Shown here: piece by piece, positions 18,650 through 27,220 of the stretch | How positions within the stretch are numbered: position 1 is the first letter of the stretch | Layout: the number at the start of each line of letters is the position of its first letter | DNA from: an uncultured Cyclobacteriaceae bacterium | GTDB taxonomy: Bacteria; Bacteroidota; Bacteroidia; Cytophagales; Cyclobacteriaceae | Direction of reading: 5' to 3' | NCBI GenBank assembly: GCA_947492745.1 | Contig: CANLOE010000033.1 | Location: forward strand, 1-61,085 | Length of the DNA: 61,085 bases | Made by a program: the position numbers and the translations under genes | Notes under the pieces: model-generated | Told to the model about the DNA's origin: nothing | Seen by the model: only the letters and a program-made list of their open reading frames with translations | The model's database searches: none

Positions 18650-19176
18650 TATAAAGGTACCCTCAAGGAGCTGATCAAAAGGTCTTCCATGACAACAGGC
18701 AGGTCTGTGGGAGCCAAAGGATAAAGGAGACCCTAGGCAGGGGAGGGCACCATGTGTTGTGATCCGGTTGATGGGTGAAAAGGGCCTGAAGAGCAGGATA
18801 TACAAGAAATTTGTTGCCACCACTCACTCCGGGCATGCACGCCACCACGCCAAGGGCAACAGAGGCATCCAGGACGGCTTCCTATTCCATTCCGACAGGG
18901 GTGCAGTATGCCGCTAAAGAGTTTGCCCATATACTTTCCTTCAACAGGAAAACCGAGCAGTCAATGAGCCGAAAAGGGAACTGTTGGGACAATGCGGTCG
19001 CTGAATCCTTTTTCAGTACAATCAAGTATGAAAAACCGAACCATCATAGGTTCGGATCATTTGAGCAGGTAGGGCGGTGTGTCAATGAGTATATCAGGTG
19101 GTACAATACAAAAAGGCTACACTCTGTCCTTGGCTACGGGACACCTTTGGAAAGGGAAGTGATCATTTTGGGTTAA
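18650..19176 (+). pseudogene. IS3 family transposase (OrfB) remnant with internal deletion
   Basis: The open C-terminal part is intact: VQYAAKEFAHILSF, MSRKGNCWDNAVAESFFSTIK with the third catalytic acidic residue (Glu), and EYIRWYNTKRLHSVLGYGTP. Upstream, other frames give VFHDNRQVCGSQRIKETLG, then LMGEKGLKSRIYKKFVATT, the usual OrfB N-terminal region, followed directly by the FHSDRGVQYA segment. The first catalytic Asp region (the WxxDIT block) is therefore missing, and frameshifts occur before it. It cannot be active. No terminal inverted repeats were recognised. Confidence 0.8.
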
Positions 19177-19189
19177 AAATAAATCTGAA

Positions 19190-19320
19190 ATGGCCACCTA
19201 AAAATCTGTACCAATTTTTGTTGCTATTCCACCATCGCCTGTTCCGCTACCTGGTAGAGCGGCACGGGTTCAATACCTTTTTCTTGGAAGCCAACTATAG
19301 CCAATGCCTCCGGTGATGCG
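19190..19320 (+). pseudogene. Possible erythromycin esterase family fragment
   Basis: One frame gives LLFHHRLFRYLVERHGFNTFFLEANYSQC, which resembles the conserved (K/M)HRLFRYLVE..GF..FA.EA block of the erythromycin-esterase/succinoglycan family. No start, no further family motif, and a stop soon after. The call rests on this short block only. Confidence 0.35.
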
Positions 19321-19429
19321 AAGGACTTCAGTAACTGTGAGTTGAAAGAAGTTACGGTCGAACCCAAGCATCAAAAAAACTTCGGGGCCAAGTTCAGGGA
19401 TAGTGAGGAAAAAATCATCTATATCCCTT

Positions 19430-19590
19430 ATGCAAATTTGGTTTTCAGATGTCGTATAAGATTCCGCGGGTCATATTAGTATCAATCAAGGCGATAACCG
19501 CAGTGATAGCAGCGCTATCCCGAGGATTGTCAATGCAGGGTGAAACAAAATGAACAGGAAGATAGGCGATTTTAAAAGCTAAGTTTGTAT
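19430..19590. repeat. Family A palindromic element, about 161 bp
   Basis: Left end TGCAAATTTGGTTTTCAGATG, core with AGCAGCGCTATCCC, right end TTTTAAAAGCTAAGTTTGTAT. The first half of the palindrome is mutated (GTGATAGC). Beyond it, 19591-19990 holds a weak minus-strand frame (19602-19859) that I do not recognise. Confidence 0.75.
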
Positions 19591-19989
19591 TAGTGGACTG
19601 CTCAAAATGGGGATTTTATTTTCATAGGATACAGGAGATTCGGCTGGACGATATTCATCTCCAGCTCAGCACCTTTTTGAGCATGTCTATTTCTTCTGGC
19701 CAAGGATTTTGTTGAAATCTCCCCGGATAACGCTGCACTTTTTATCCTTTCGGCCCCCAAATAAGCGATAAAGGATATTGCATATAAGTTCGGAACAGTT
19801 TCCGGGCCTTTGGAATAAATCAAGCTACCTTCCAACCAAAAATAGATATCCCGTGTCATGAAAGTATGGAAAATATATTTGATATGTACTATTTAAAATA
19901 ATATTGTTTATTTATTGTATGCTAAAACTACATTATAGACTGATTTATGTTCATTATCGGATAAGGTCCATCAAAGGTCGTTTGTCCTA

Positions 19990-20093
19990 GTAAAGCTTTT
20001 TAAGTGACATGGTAGCGATTACGTCGCGATTGAAATTCAGGATCAGAGTAACGCCAGATGAATCTGCTGCCGAAAGAAAAAGCCTAGATCATT
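19990..20093. repeat. Family F element, partial
   Basis: Shares AAGTGACATGG...GATTACGTCGCGA and GCTGCCGAAAGAAAAAGCCTAGATCATTTT with the copy at 51951 (AGTGATATGG...GATTACGCCGCGA, GCAGCCGAAATAAAAAG) and, at the right end, with the 35781 copy. Confidence 0.5.
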
Positions 20094-20112
20094 TTTATAG
20101 TCAAACTAAAAT

Positions 20113-20517
20113 ATGCCACACATCTCTACTAAAATATTCGGACCATTATTGTTCCCTGTTTTTATGATATTTGGCCTACTGTCCTGCGACAATTACGACA
20201 ATGACGGTCCCGTCCTCGCTTGTGAAAGCCTGTACTGTGATGATGTCCAGGAAACCATCGTGATATCGGTCCGGGATTCTGCGGATAAATCTGTTTCGTT
20301 TCGATATCATCGGTAGTACTTCAGCGTGCACGACGGACGGACAGTATCTTTTGGTCAATGATGTAGACCTCTAGAGAACAATAGTAGAAAATCGCTACAC
20401 TTCACTGATCATATCAAAGAGGAGGAGGTAGTCATGGAAAACTATATAGCGGCAAAGCCCTGTTGTCATGTTTTCTTGATGGTGGGTAGCACTGGTTTGT
20501 ATCTTGAAGAAAAGTAG
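20113..20517 (+). pseudogene. Small lipoprotein, broken paralogue of the next gene
   Basis: Starts as an intact lipoprotein: a leader ending in GLLSCDN, then CESLYCDDVQETIVISVRDSAD. The frame breaks near 20290. In other frames the remainder is recognisable, including LLVNDVDL and KEEEVVMENYIAAKPCCHVFL (up to a stop at 20517). Each piece aligns in order with the intact protein at 20733 (LLSCGKD..., CTEELVTITINVRDPDG, KEVINEDYIVQMDCCHISL). So it is a diverged duplicate with at least two frame changes and a stop. Confidence 0.7.
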
Positions 20518-20732
20518 ACGCTTTTTCACAAAGTAACCGAACTGATATGGCGTTTATAAGCCTTTTCCCTAGAAAGATTTGTAGCTAGGTAAAATCGAGA
20601 AGCTAATAGACGTTTTGCTATGTAAATAAATATTGGATATAATTGGATGGATTCTTTTTGTATCCGGCAAGGTACTTGGCAGGTACCTTAGTTGAACCAA
20701 AATAATTCTAGCAACAAACAAACTCCACAAAG

Positions 20733-21179
20733 ATGAAAAAAGCCTTTAAATTACCTACGTATGCATGTGTCCTACTGATGAGTATTGGTCTATTGTCCTG
20801 TGGAAAGGATGATGCCGATGATCCAGTGGGAAGTGAGGATTGTGCTATTGTCGGTTGTACTGAAGAGCTAGTGACCATTACCATAAACGTACGCGATCCC
20901 GATGGTAACCCCATTGCTCTGGATGACTTTAAAGTGATGGATATAGTTACGGGAGCTGACGTGACCGTCATGCTTTCTCCAGCGGCATTTCTTATGGCAC
21001 AACAGATAGGTAGCTATCGTCTGGCACAGGACGGCGATCTTTCCATCAGCACCACCAAAAGCTTACGTTTTCAAGGCTTTCTTGAGGGCAAAGAAGTAAT
21101 CAATGAAGACTACATCGTACAAATGGATTGCTGTCATATCTCGTTGACCTCTGGAGATCACAACTTGACCATAGGTTAG
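20733..21179 (+). CDS. Small secreted lipoprotein, function unknown
   Basis: A 148-residue lipoprotein. The leader ends in GLLSCGKDDADD (lipobox Cys about 24 followed by an acidic stretch, as in surface-exposed Bacteroidota lipoproteins). The mature domain has beta-strand character: LVTITINVRDPDGNPIALDDFKVMDIVTGADVT..., then GSYRLAQDGDLS and a CC pair near the C-terminus. The layout suggests a small immunoglobulin- or carboxypeptidase-regulatory-like beta sandwich, but I do not recognise a named family. A broken paralogue lies 215 bases upstream, so the pair arose by tandem duplication. Confidence 0.75.
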   Translation: MKKAFKLPTYACVLLMSIGLLSCGKDDADDPVGSEDCAIVGCTEELVTITINVRDPDGNPIALDDFKVMDIVTGADVTVMLSPAAFLMAQQIGSYRLAQDGDLSISTTKSLRFQGFLEGKEVINEDYIVQMDCCHISLTSGDHNLTIG

Positions 21180-21237
21180 AAGTACCCTGTCAAAAGAGAC
21201 CATAGGTAGCCGTTGGGGAAATATAAGCATCACCTTA

Positions 21238-21416
21238 ATACAAATTTGGATTTTATACAAATTTGCTTTTTAAATGTCGTGTAAGATTTCGCAGATCATT
21301 TTGGGCTAAACAAGGCGAAAACCACAGGGATAGCAGCGCTATCGTGAGGATTTTCAACGCAGGGTAGCGCAAAATGAACAGGAAGATAGGCGACATTTGA
21401 AATGTAAGTTTGTATT
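21238..21416. repeat. Family A palindromic element with a duplicated left end
   Basis: The terminus ATACAAATTTG occurs twice (21238 and 21254), then the family A body with GGGATAGCAGCGCTATCG and the right end AAATGTAAGTTTGTATT. Together with the next element it fills the gap between the small lipoprotein and moaC. Confidence 0.7.
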
Positions 21417-21417
21417 A

Positions 21418-21532
21418 AATGTCGCATACAATTGCACAGATTGTTTTGCTTCAATCCAAAACTCACAACAGCAGCGCTGTTGTGAGTTTTGCCAACGATT
21501 TGAGGTAAGATGAGCCGCAAGAAATGCGACAT
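21418..21532. repeat. 115-bp inverted-repeat element with a 33-bp near-perfect central palindrome
   Basis: Outer ends AATGTCGCAT (21418-21427) and ATGCGACAT (21524-21532) are inverted. The centre, 21458-21490, has 15-base perfect arms (AAAACTCACAACAGC and its complement) around a 3-base loop. No other copy is seen in the window. It abuts the family A element and lies 36 bases from the moaC stop codon. Confidence 0.7.
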
Positions 21533-21567
21533 ATATCTATAGATAATCCATATATTCCTCAACGGCC

Positions 21568-22047
21568 CTAGCGCCGAAAATCCCTTTTGCCCCCTTTTTT
21601 TTCCATCAGTAGGGTTTCCTGTAGTCGAATGTCATGAGAGAGTGCTTTGCACATGTCATACAGCGTCAGTGCCGCTACGGAGGCACCCGTCATGGCCTCC
21701 ATCTCTACGCCTGTTTTACCCGTAGTGATGACCCTACAATCGATAATGATGGACTTGTCTTCCCGAGTAATCTCTATAGCACAGTCTTCGAGGGACAGCG
21801 GGTGACAAAAGGGAATCAGTTCGCTGGTCTTTTTAGCTCCCATGACCCCTGCGATAATGGCCGTATGGAAAACAGGTCCTTTCTTGGTATGGATATCGTT
21901 GTTCTTTATCTGGGCAACAATGGCATCGGTCATGATAACCTTGCTTCTGGCCCAAGCACTCCTTCGGGTAGGCACTTTCGAGGAAACATCGACCATAGTA
22001 GGGTCGCCTTTGGCATTGACATGGGAGAGATGCTCTTTTTTGACCAT
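21568..22047 (-). CDS. moaC: Cyclic pyranopterin monophosphate synthase MoaC
   Basis: A 159-residue MoaC, which together with MoaA converts GTP to cyclic pyranopterin monophosphate in molybdenum cofactor synthesis. Family blocks: LSHVNAKGDPTMVDVSSK at the N-terminus, KKGPVFHTAIIAGVMGAKKTS, LIPFCHPLSLEDCAIEI, and GVEMEAMTGASVAALTLYDMCKA, ending EKKGGKRDF. Conserved active-site residues (the His in FCHP, Lys in EKKGG, Asp in LYDMCKA) are present. The length is standard. It stands alone, with moeA 18 kb away and no other moa gene in the window, so the cofactor genes are scattered in this genome. Confidence 0.95.
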   Translation of the reverse strand: MVKKEHLSHVNAKGDPTMVDVSSKVPTRRSAWARSKVIMTDAIVAQIKNNDIHTKKGPVFHTAIIAGVMGAKKTSELIPFCHPLSLEDCAIEITREDKSIIIDCRVITTGKTGVEMEAMTGASVAALTLYDMCKALSHDIRLQETLLMEKKGGKRDFRR

Positions 22048-22189
22048 AATGATGCGTTTTATGGTGAAAGATGCCGAATTTATTTTAAAATAACCAGCCT
22101 TTGCATTTTAAGATGTGTGTTGTTTATCGCCAGATGGCAACCCATCGCCATGAGCTTGGGATGAGTATACTACTTTTATAAGAGGATGA

Positions 22190-22400
22190 TGTCCAAAAAG
22201 CTGTTTTGGAGGACATTATTTTAGAATTGGTCATCGCTTGTTCTGGATAGGACCGAGCGTGAAAATAGCATACTAAGGATTTGATTGGTGAAGGGACCGG
22301 CCTACCGCCCGAGCCATTGACAAAGATAGCAACGCTATCTGCGGATGTTTCAACGAAATCGTACACCAAAAGATGATACACGGCAATAAGCGTGATGGAT
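22190..22400. repeat. Family E element (degenerate)
   Basis: Shares with 35292-35506 the series CATTATTTTAGAATT, GGATAGGACCGAGCGT, GTGAAGGGACCGG, GCCATTGACAAAGATAGCA and TTTCAACGAAATC. Only the left part of the terminal CTGTTTT repeat is recognisable. Confidence 0.6.
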
Positions 22401-22455
22401 ATGGCACTCAACTTAAGGTCAATACCTTCGTTGCGAATTCCATGTGACCATTAAA

Positions 22456-22622
22456 CCCAAAATAATCAATAGCCATCCTATTACAAGTATAAATTGCTTC
22501 AAGGTCAGCGGTTTTACACTGCGCAGGTTCGATATCTTAGTGATACAAAGTCCTCCTCACCTAAACCACTGATTCTAGAGTACTTTATGCCCTCATCACG
22601 ATATCCTATTGATCGATTTGGG
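22456..22622. mobile_element. MITE-like element, family B, 167 bp
   Basis: Left terminus CCCAAAATAATCAATAGCC, right terminus ATCCTATTGATCGATTTGGG. Both sides are flanked by TTAAA (22451-22455 and 22623-22627), an exact 5-bp direct repeat. The remainder of the gap, to 23006, contains a 9-base inverted repeat (ATAATCGAT / ATCGATTAT at 22821-22852) and no convincing gene. Confidence 0.85.
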
Positions 22623-23006
22623 TTAAAATTCAATACCGACCAAATGAAAATGAAAGAGATAAAGTTCAGAACAGTCTCTAAAAAAATTCGCCTATTCTGT
22701 AAATCATTCTTAATGCGCTGTATTCAATATCTTGAGATTTATGTTGCTTTTCTGTTTTCCTTATCCTTGATAGTATCTCAGTCAGGTGAAATACATGGAG
22801 TACCGCGCCCTGAAACATCGATAATCGATATTTCGAAAAAAAAATCGATTATTTCCATCTGTCCAAGCAACCCTTTGCACGGCACGTTCCGTATTGACTC
22901 CAATATTCATACTGTGCGTATGTAATATCTTGATATTTAATGACTTATTGTACGATGTTGGCTTTGTCTACAATAACATTTTTGAACAATTACAGAAACC
23001 GACAAC

Positions 23007-24977
23007 ATGATGATGAACACAAAATCGTTTTATTTTTTAGGGACAAAAGCAGCTTTTATTCTCTGCATGGTAGTGATCACAGCCTGTGGAGAGGATGACG
23101 ATACTCCGGCGGGCCCTGACCTCAGTACTTTTGAAAGGGTCATTGCCCAAGGGGATGAGATAGCGACCTTCTCTGAGATTCGACAGGTGGATACCGTAGC
23201 GGTAGCCGAAGCGGAGAACGAAGACAGTGAAGCTGATGAGGAGGGCAATATAGAACGTTTCGTCTGCACGAAAAAGACCGTTAAGCTTAGCGATGGAGCG
23301 GGACAGTTCCAGCTCTTCGATACCAATGCGGACGTGATCTACCCCGGTAGTCTACTACAGGGCAAAACACTGAAAGATGCCACCCCTGCACCTATCGTAG
23401 TGAAGCGGGCAGGAGGGACCATATCCTATGATCTGAACAACGGCAATCTGCAATCCACCTTTACGGTAGATGAGGTAAGTAAAAGCAGTATCCAGGATGC
23501 CATGAACAATATCATCGCCACTTCGGGGGAAGTAGTCCCCGCCAACTTCGAGCTGGACATCATACAAGTAGCTTCAGAGGAGCAACTGGCCGTAGAACTC
23601 GGCATCGATGTAAAGGTATTCTTTGCCAAGGTATCCTCGGACATGTCCTTTAGCAAGGAGAAGAAGTTTAACCGTACACTGGTCAAGCTGAACCAGAAGT
23701 ATTTCACCATGAGTTTTGACCTGCCCACGGGTGTAGAGGAGCTTTTCGACCCCAGTGTGACCCCAGCGGACCTGGCACGCTTCGTACAGTCCGATAACCC
23801 TGCTACTTTCGTCTCTTCGGTGACTTTTGGTCGGATATTCTTTATGTTGGTAGAGACCACTTCTACAAAAGAGGAGATGGAAGCCAGCCTAAAGGCATCG
23901 TTCAGAGGCTTTGGCGCGAGTGCCAGTGCGGAGCTGGATGTGGATAGGTTCAAATCTTTGAAAGATTTGAAGATTAAGGTCATCGCCTATGGTGGTGATG
24001 CCAAAGGTTCTTTCGAACTGGCCGGAGAGACCAGCGTGGAAGCTATTGCCAATAAAATGGCCGAAAGCACTGATATCCGAACGGGTCTACCGCTCTCTTA
24101 TGTAGTACGCAGTGTAGAGCGCCCCGACCAAATCGTGGGTACATCACTCGCTACGGAGTACGATGTGGTGGACTGCCAACTGAAAGGTACCCTGCCCAAG
24201 GCGGGTTATCGCGGCTTGGTCGATCTTTTTGAGGATGGAATCGGGGCCGCCGTACAGGTCCGGCTCAGTACTATGGCCGTTTACAATAAAGCAGGGGATA
24301 AATATGCTCTTTATAATGTGGGTACGGCAGAGGTATTGGGAAAATTTGATGTTAATGACCCTAACGGTCCTATGGGCGTATGTGCTTTTGACAAAGTAGG
24401 TGCTGCGGTCAAAGCGGCGGCCGACCTCATCTATGTTTTCAATGAAGACGGACTGAAATTCCAACGATTGGATTACGATCAGAATACCTTGGACCAGAAT
24501 GTACTCCCTACAGGACCCATCGGTACCTATCGGGATGAGGTGCAGGTCACCAATACGTTTTTTGCCAAAAATGATGACTTCCCTTTTATAGGAGATGGTA
24601 TCAATGCCGGAGTACGCTTCATCAAAGACGGAAGAAGGGTCGGTGGCGCTCCTATTTATAATTCCATGCTCTTCTCGGCTAATGGCAAACAGTTCATGCA
24701 GATGAAGATAGATGGAGATAAAGTGTTCAACAATGGGAAAAGAGAGAACGATGAACTACCCAGTCGGACAGTACCACTGTTCGATCAGGTAGGTGCAGCG
24801 GCCAAGGTATTTTTCACCTCCAATAGTATACAGCTACTGTTTATCAATGAGGCAGGCGATCAAATGATGTATTGGGACGGTACTGCTCCTACCACGTTCT
24901 CTTTTAGGGGAAATCTTGATATTACCGATAAATCAAGGGTGAGAGGTAGCATAAGAGGTCCTTTTGTGTTAAAGTAA
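23007..24977 (+). CDS. Cholesterol-dependent-cytolysin-like lipoprotein with a non-standard C-terminal domain
   Basis: A 656-residue lipoprotein (lipobox VITAC, Cys about 27, then an acidic run). Residues about 70-380 match domains 1-3 of thiol-activated cytolysins: VIYPGSLLQGKTL, QVASEEQLAVELGI, KKFNRTLVKLNQKYFTMSFD, FVSSVTFGRIFFMLVETTS, a YGGD turn (about 329) and GLPLSYVVRSV (from about 360). In true cytolysins these form the bundle that refolds into the membrane pore. The cholesterol-binding domain 4 with the Trp-rich undecapeptide is absent. Instead, residues about 395-656 hold a beta-rich region with three repeats of an F(D/E)..GAA.(Q/K) motif followed by a strand ending in Y/F. Such CDC-like proteins occur in Bacteroidota; a pore-forming role against other cells is inferred. 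It is followed by a strong terminator. Single-gene unit. Confidence 0.85.
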   Translation: MMMNTKSFYFLGTKAAFILCMVVITACGEDDDTPAGPDLSTFERVIAQGDEIATFSEIRQVDTVAVAEAENEDSEADEEGNIERFVCTKKTVKLSDGAGQFQLFDTNADVIYPGSLLQGKTLKDATPAPIVVKRAGGTISYDLNNGNLQSTFTVDEVSKSSIQDAMNNIIATSGEVVPANFELDIIQVASEEQLAVELGIDVKVFFAKVSSDMSFSKEKKFNRTLVKLNQKYFTMSFDLPTGVEELFDPSVTPADLARFVQSDNPATFVSSVTFGRIFFMLVETTSTKEEMEASLKASFRGFGASASAELDVDRFKSLKDLKIKVIAYGGDAKGSFELAGETSVEAIANKMAESTDIRTGLPLSYVVRSVERPDQIVGTSLATEYDVVDCQLKGTLPKAGYRGLVDLFEDGIGAAVQVRLSTMAVYNKAGDKYALYNVGTAEVLGKFDVNDPNGPMGVCAFDKVGAAVKAAADLIYVFNEDGLKFQRLDYDQNTLDQNVLPTGPIGTYRDEVQVTNTFFAKNDDFPFIGDGINAGVRFIKDGRRVGGAPIYNSMLFSANGKQFMQMKIDGDKVFNNGKRENDELPSRTVPLFDQVGAAAKVFFTSNSIQLLFINEAGDQMMYWDGTAPTTFSFRGNLDITDKSRVRGSIRGPFVLK

Positions 24978-24985
24978 TAACAGAA

Positions 24986-25021
24986 AACAGGTGCGTATGT
25001 CCACATACGTACCTGTTTTTC
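24986..25021 (+). terminator. Rho-independent terminator after the cytolysin-like gene
   Basis: AACAGGTGCGTATGT - CC - ACATACGTACCTGTT, 15-base arms with one mismatch, followed by T-rich sequence. It starts 8 bases after the stop codon. Confidence 0.8.
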
Positions 25022-25071
25022 CTTTGACAGTTCCATAGCCAGGGAGCGCAGCGATGAGAGGGAAAATATCC

Positions 25072-26229
25072 TCAGGACCCATGGCTCACCGCTTTCAGAA
25101 AAGGGCCTATGAAGTGACGCGACTTTAGACTGCTCATGATCTTGAAGTCCTGCGGCAGGCTACTTTCGCCATTAAGAAAGGCGAAAATATGATAAGCCTC
25201 TGTGTTCTTGAACAGGTCCGAGAACAATAAATGCCCCGGATAGCGTTCACGGTCCAGCACCCTGAGCAGTGCCTTGTCATAAAGCTGATGCCGCTTGCTG
25301 ATGGTCGCCACATCAAAATAGGGATGGCCTTCCACCCGGTACTTTTCCAGTATCTTTCCTACCGTACGTTGCACATTGGTAAATGTATAGCCCGTAGAAC
25401 CACGCGTATCTCCGCCCATACTTCCCAAGTGAATGATATTTTTTTCATTTCTGGTGAAAGAATAATCCGTCATAGGAATGACCCCAAACTCACTCTCCAG
25501 AACATCGTAGAGATCGATGTGCAGAATATCATGCAGATACTCTTTTATCTTTTCATTATAAGTCTCATGGTCCAGCAGTGTCTTGGAGAACAAAGTGTAT
25601 TCTACGAATAGCTCTTTTTGATTGAAAGGTAGTACATAGAAGAAACTAGTGCCATGCTCTTGCGAAGTGCGAAAATCCATGAGATGCATCGCCTTCGGAT
25701 TGCCCTTGAACTGGTCGGTCCTGATTTTTATACCTTTGAAGTGCTGTAGAAAGTACTGTTGATGAGCTTTCAGATGGGGTTTTTGATAGATGGAGTTGAA
25801 GAGGTATCGAGCCGAATAGGTGCGAGTGGCACAGCATACTTTTGCCACATCATTTTCACTATGTATTTTCTCTATAGCATCATAGACAAAGGTGATGCCG
25901 GGTATTTTTTCCAAAAATGCCATGGTATGACGGTAAAAATCGATACCTCTGATCATTTTGTAGCGGTAGGGTGCTGCCTCCAGTACTTTTGCCTCGCCAG
26001 AATTGGAAAAAAACAGCAGTTCTTCCCACTGGTGATAGAGGATGTCTTCAAAAGGAGATGGAGCCGCCTGCCAGAAGCACCAAGTACGGTCATTTTTATC
26101 CTTCCTGTCCTTATCGACAATCAGTACCCGCTCTTCTTGCCATACCTTACTTTTGAACGCACGGTAGGCAAGACTCAGGCCCGAAAGGCCTGCACCGCAA
26201 ATAATGATATCATAGTGTTCTTCGCTCAT
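25072..26229 (-). CDS. crtY: Lycopene beta-cyclase family protein
   Basis: A 385-residue flavoprotein of the lycopene cyclase family. The N-terminus YDIIICGAGLSGLSLAYR is the dinucleotide-binding fold, followed by DKDRKDKNDRTWCFWQ, a family block, and FYVLPFNQKELFVEYTLFS; later IPMTDY and HLGSMGGDTRGSTGYTF. It should close the ends of lycopene to give beta-carotene at the membrane. I start at the ATG at 26229 (MSEEHYDIII...), because the 40 codons above it are not family-like. No other carotenoid gene (crtB, crtI, crtZ) is visible nearby, which is unusual since these normally cluster. Confidence 0.88.
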   Translation of the reverse strand: MSEEHYDIIICGAGLSGLSLAYRAFKSKVWQEERVLIVDKDRKDKNDRTWCFWQAAPSPFEDILYHQWEELLFFSNSGEAKVLEAAPYRYKMIRGIDFYRHTMAFLEKIPGITFVYDAIEKIHSENDVAKVCCATRTYSARYLFNSIYQKPHLKAHQQYFLQHFKGIKIRTDQFKGNPKAMHLMDFRTSQEHGTSFFYVLPFNQKELFVEYTLFSKTLLDHETYNEKIKEYLHDILHIDLYDVLESEFGVIPMTDYSFTRNEKNIIHLGSMGGDTRGSTGYTFTNVQRTVGKILEKYRVEGHPYFDVATISKRHQLYDKALLRVLDRERYPGHLLFSDLFKNTEAYHIFAFLNGESSLPQDFKIMSSLKSRHFIGPFLKAVSHGS

Positions 26230-26415
26230 TGATCTAGTGGGAAAGGATATAGGACCGCTACCGAGTCGGTACTGACCTCGTCGAACCGGCGATTGTTCCA
26301 GGGTATAACGTGCACTGTCAAAGTTATGCCCTTTTGTATCATCTGCCAACTGTCTTCACCCGATTCATAGCTATATCCTAAAGATAGCTACAGTACATGC
26401 ATCGTCAGTACTCGT

Positions 26416-26901
26416 TTATGGTCGGTTCATTCGATAGACAGCACAAAGGCTACCTTCAAACTTTTTCTCTTCAACAAATTGGAATCCCAATCGTTCGTAA
26501 AAGCGAATGGCCTTTGTGTTACTGACCAGAGGGTCAATAAGTATGGACTCTACTTGCTCATTTTGAAAACAATGATCGATGGCCCAGCGCATCATCAGTG
26601 TACCATAGCCTTTACCCAAATCTGTTTTTTCACCTATCCAAATATCGATAGCCCGAAGGCGAGGCCCTATTGCTCCCCAATAATGCGTTTCCTCTGCTGC
26701 TGGATCGATAATCTGTAAAAAACCGACGGGCCTACCTGATATCTCTGCCACCAGCTGTTCACGCCAGTCAGGGAAGTACTGAAGCTCATGTTGCCAATCC
26801 CAATTACTGTCGGGGTCACAGGCAATGACATGAGGCTGCGCATCCCAGTGTTGGAGCAGTGCGAGGTCATCTAAAGTTGCCGTACGAAAAGAGAGCTGCA
26901 T
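26416..26901 (-). CDS. GNAT acetyltransferase, AAC(6')-like
   Basis: A 161-residue acetyltransferase of the GNAT fold. The N-terminal LSFRTATLDDLALLQHW and the pyrophosphate-binding loop DLGKGYGTLMMRWAIDHCF (Q/RxxGxG/A variant) are clear; FLQIIDPAAEETHYWG and DPLVSNTKAIRFYERLGFQFVEE complete it. The pattern is closest to aminoglycoside 6'-N-acetyltransferase-like proteins (Acetyltransf_8 type), but the real substrate cannot be told; many such chromosomal proteins are not resistance factors. It lies upstream of the cyclase gene on the same strand with a 186-base gap. Confidence 0.8.
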   Translation of the reverse strand: MQLSFRTATLDDLALLQHWDAQPHVIACDPDSNWDWQHELQYFPDWREQLVAEISGRPVGFLQIIDPAAEETHYWGAIGPRLRAIDIWIGEKTDLGKGYGTLMMRWAIDHCFQNEQVESILIDPLVSNTKAIRFYERLGFQFVEEKKFEGSLCAVYRMNRP

Positions 26902-26929
26902 AACTAGTATCCTCTGACGATAAGTTCAA

Positions 26930-27027
26930 CCCAAAATGATCAATAGTCTTCCTGTTACGAGCATAAATTGCTTCAATATCAGCGTTTTTACGCTGCGCAG
27001 GTTTTGCATCTTACTAATCAATTTGGG
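26930..27027. mobile_element. MITE-like element, family B, internally deleted (98 bp)
   Basis: Left terminus CCCAAAATGATCAATAGTC, right terminus ACTAATCAATTTGGG. Exact flanks TTCAA on both sides (26925-26929 and 27028-27032). About 70 bases of the family B interior are missing between GCATCTTAC and TAATCAA. Confidence 0.85.
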
Positions 27028-27220
27028 TTCAATACAAAGTGGCAAGATAGAAAGAAATGATCATGATGACATGGTCAGAGCCTGCTATTATGTCTTTGGC
27101 ATTGCTTGTTTGTATGTAAAATGGCCTATTTACTGCTTTATTTCGGATAGTTACTGATGATTTTTGATAAAAGTAAGCGAGACTATAAGTGAAAAATTAA
27201 TTGCATAAACTCAGTAAATG

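Noticed and set aside
19602-19859. Minus-strand frame of 85 codons
   Set aside because: Possible small protein, but no family, weak composition in the second half, and position among repeat debris.
22494-22925. Open frame of 143 codons
   Set aside because: The first 43 codons lie in a family B mobile element, and the remainder shows no recognisable family; it may contain a short hydrophobic peptide from 22644, but support is poor.
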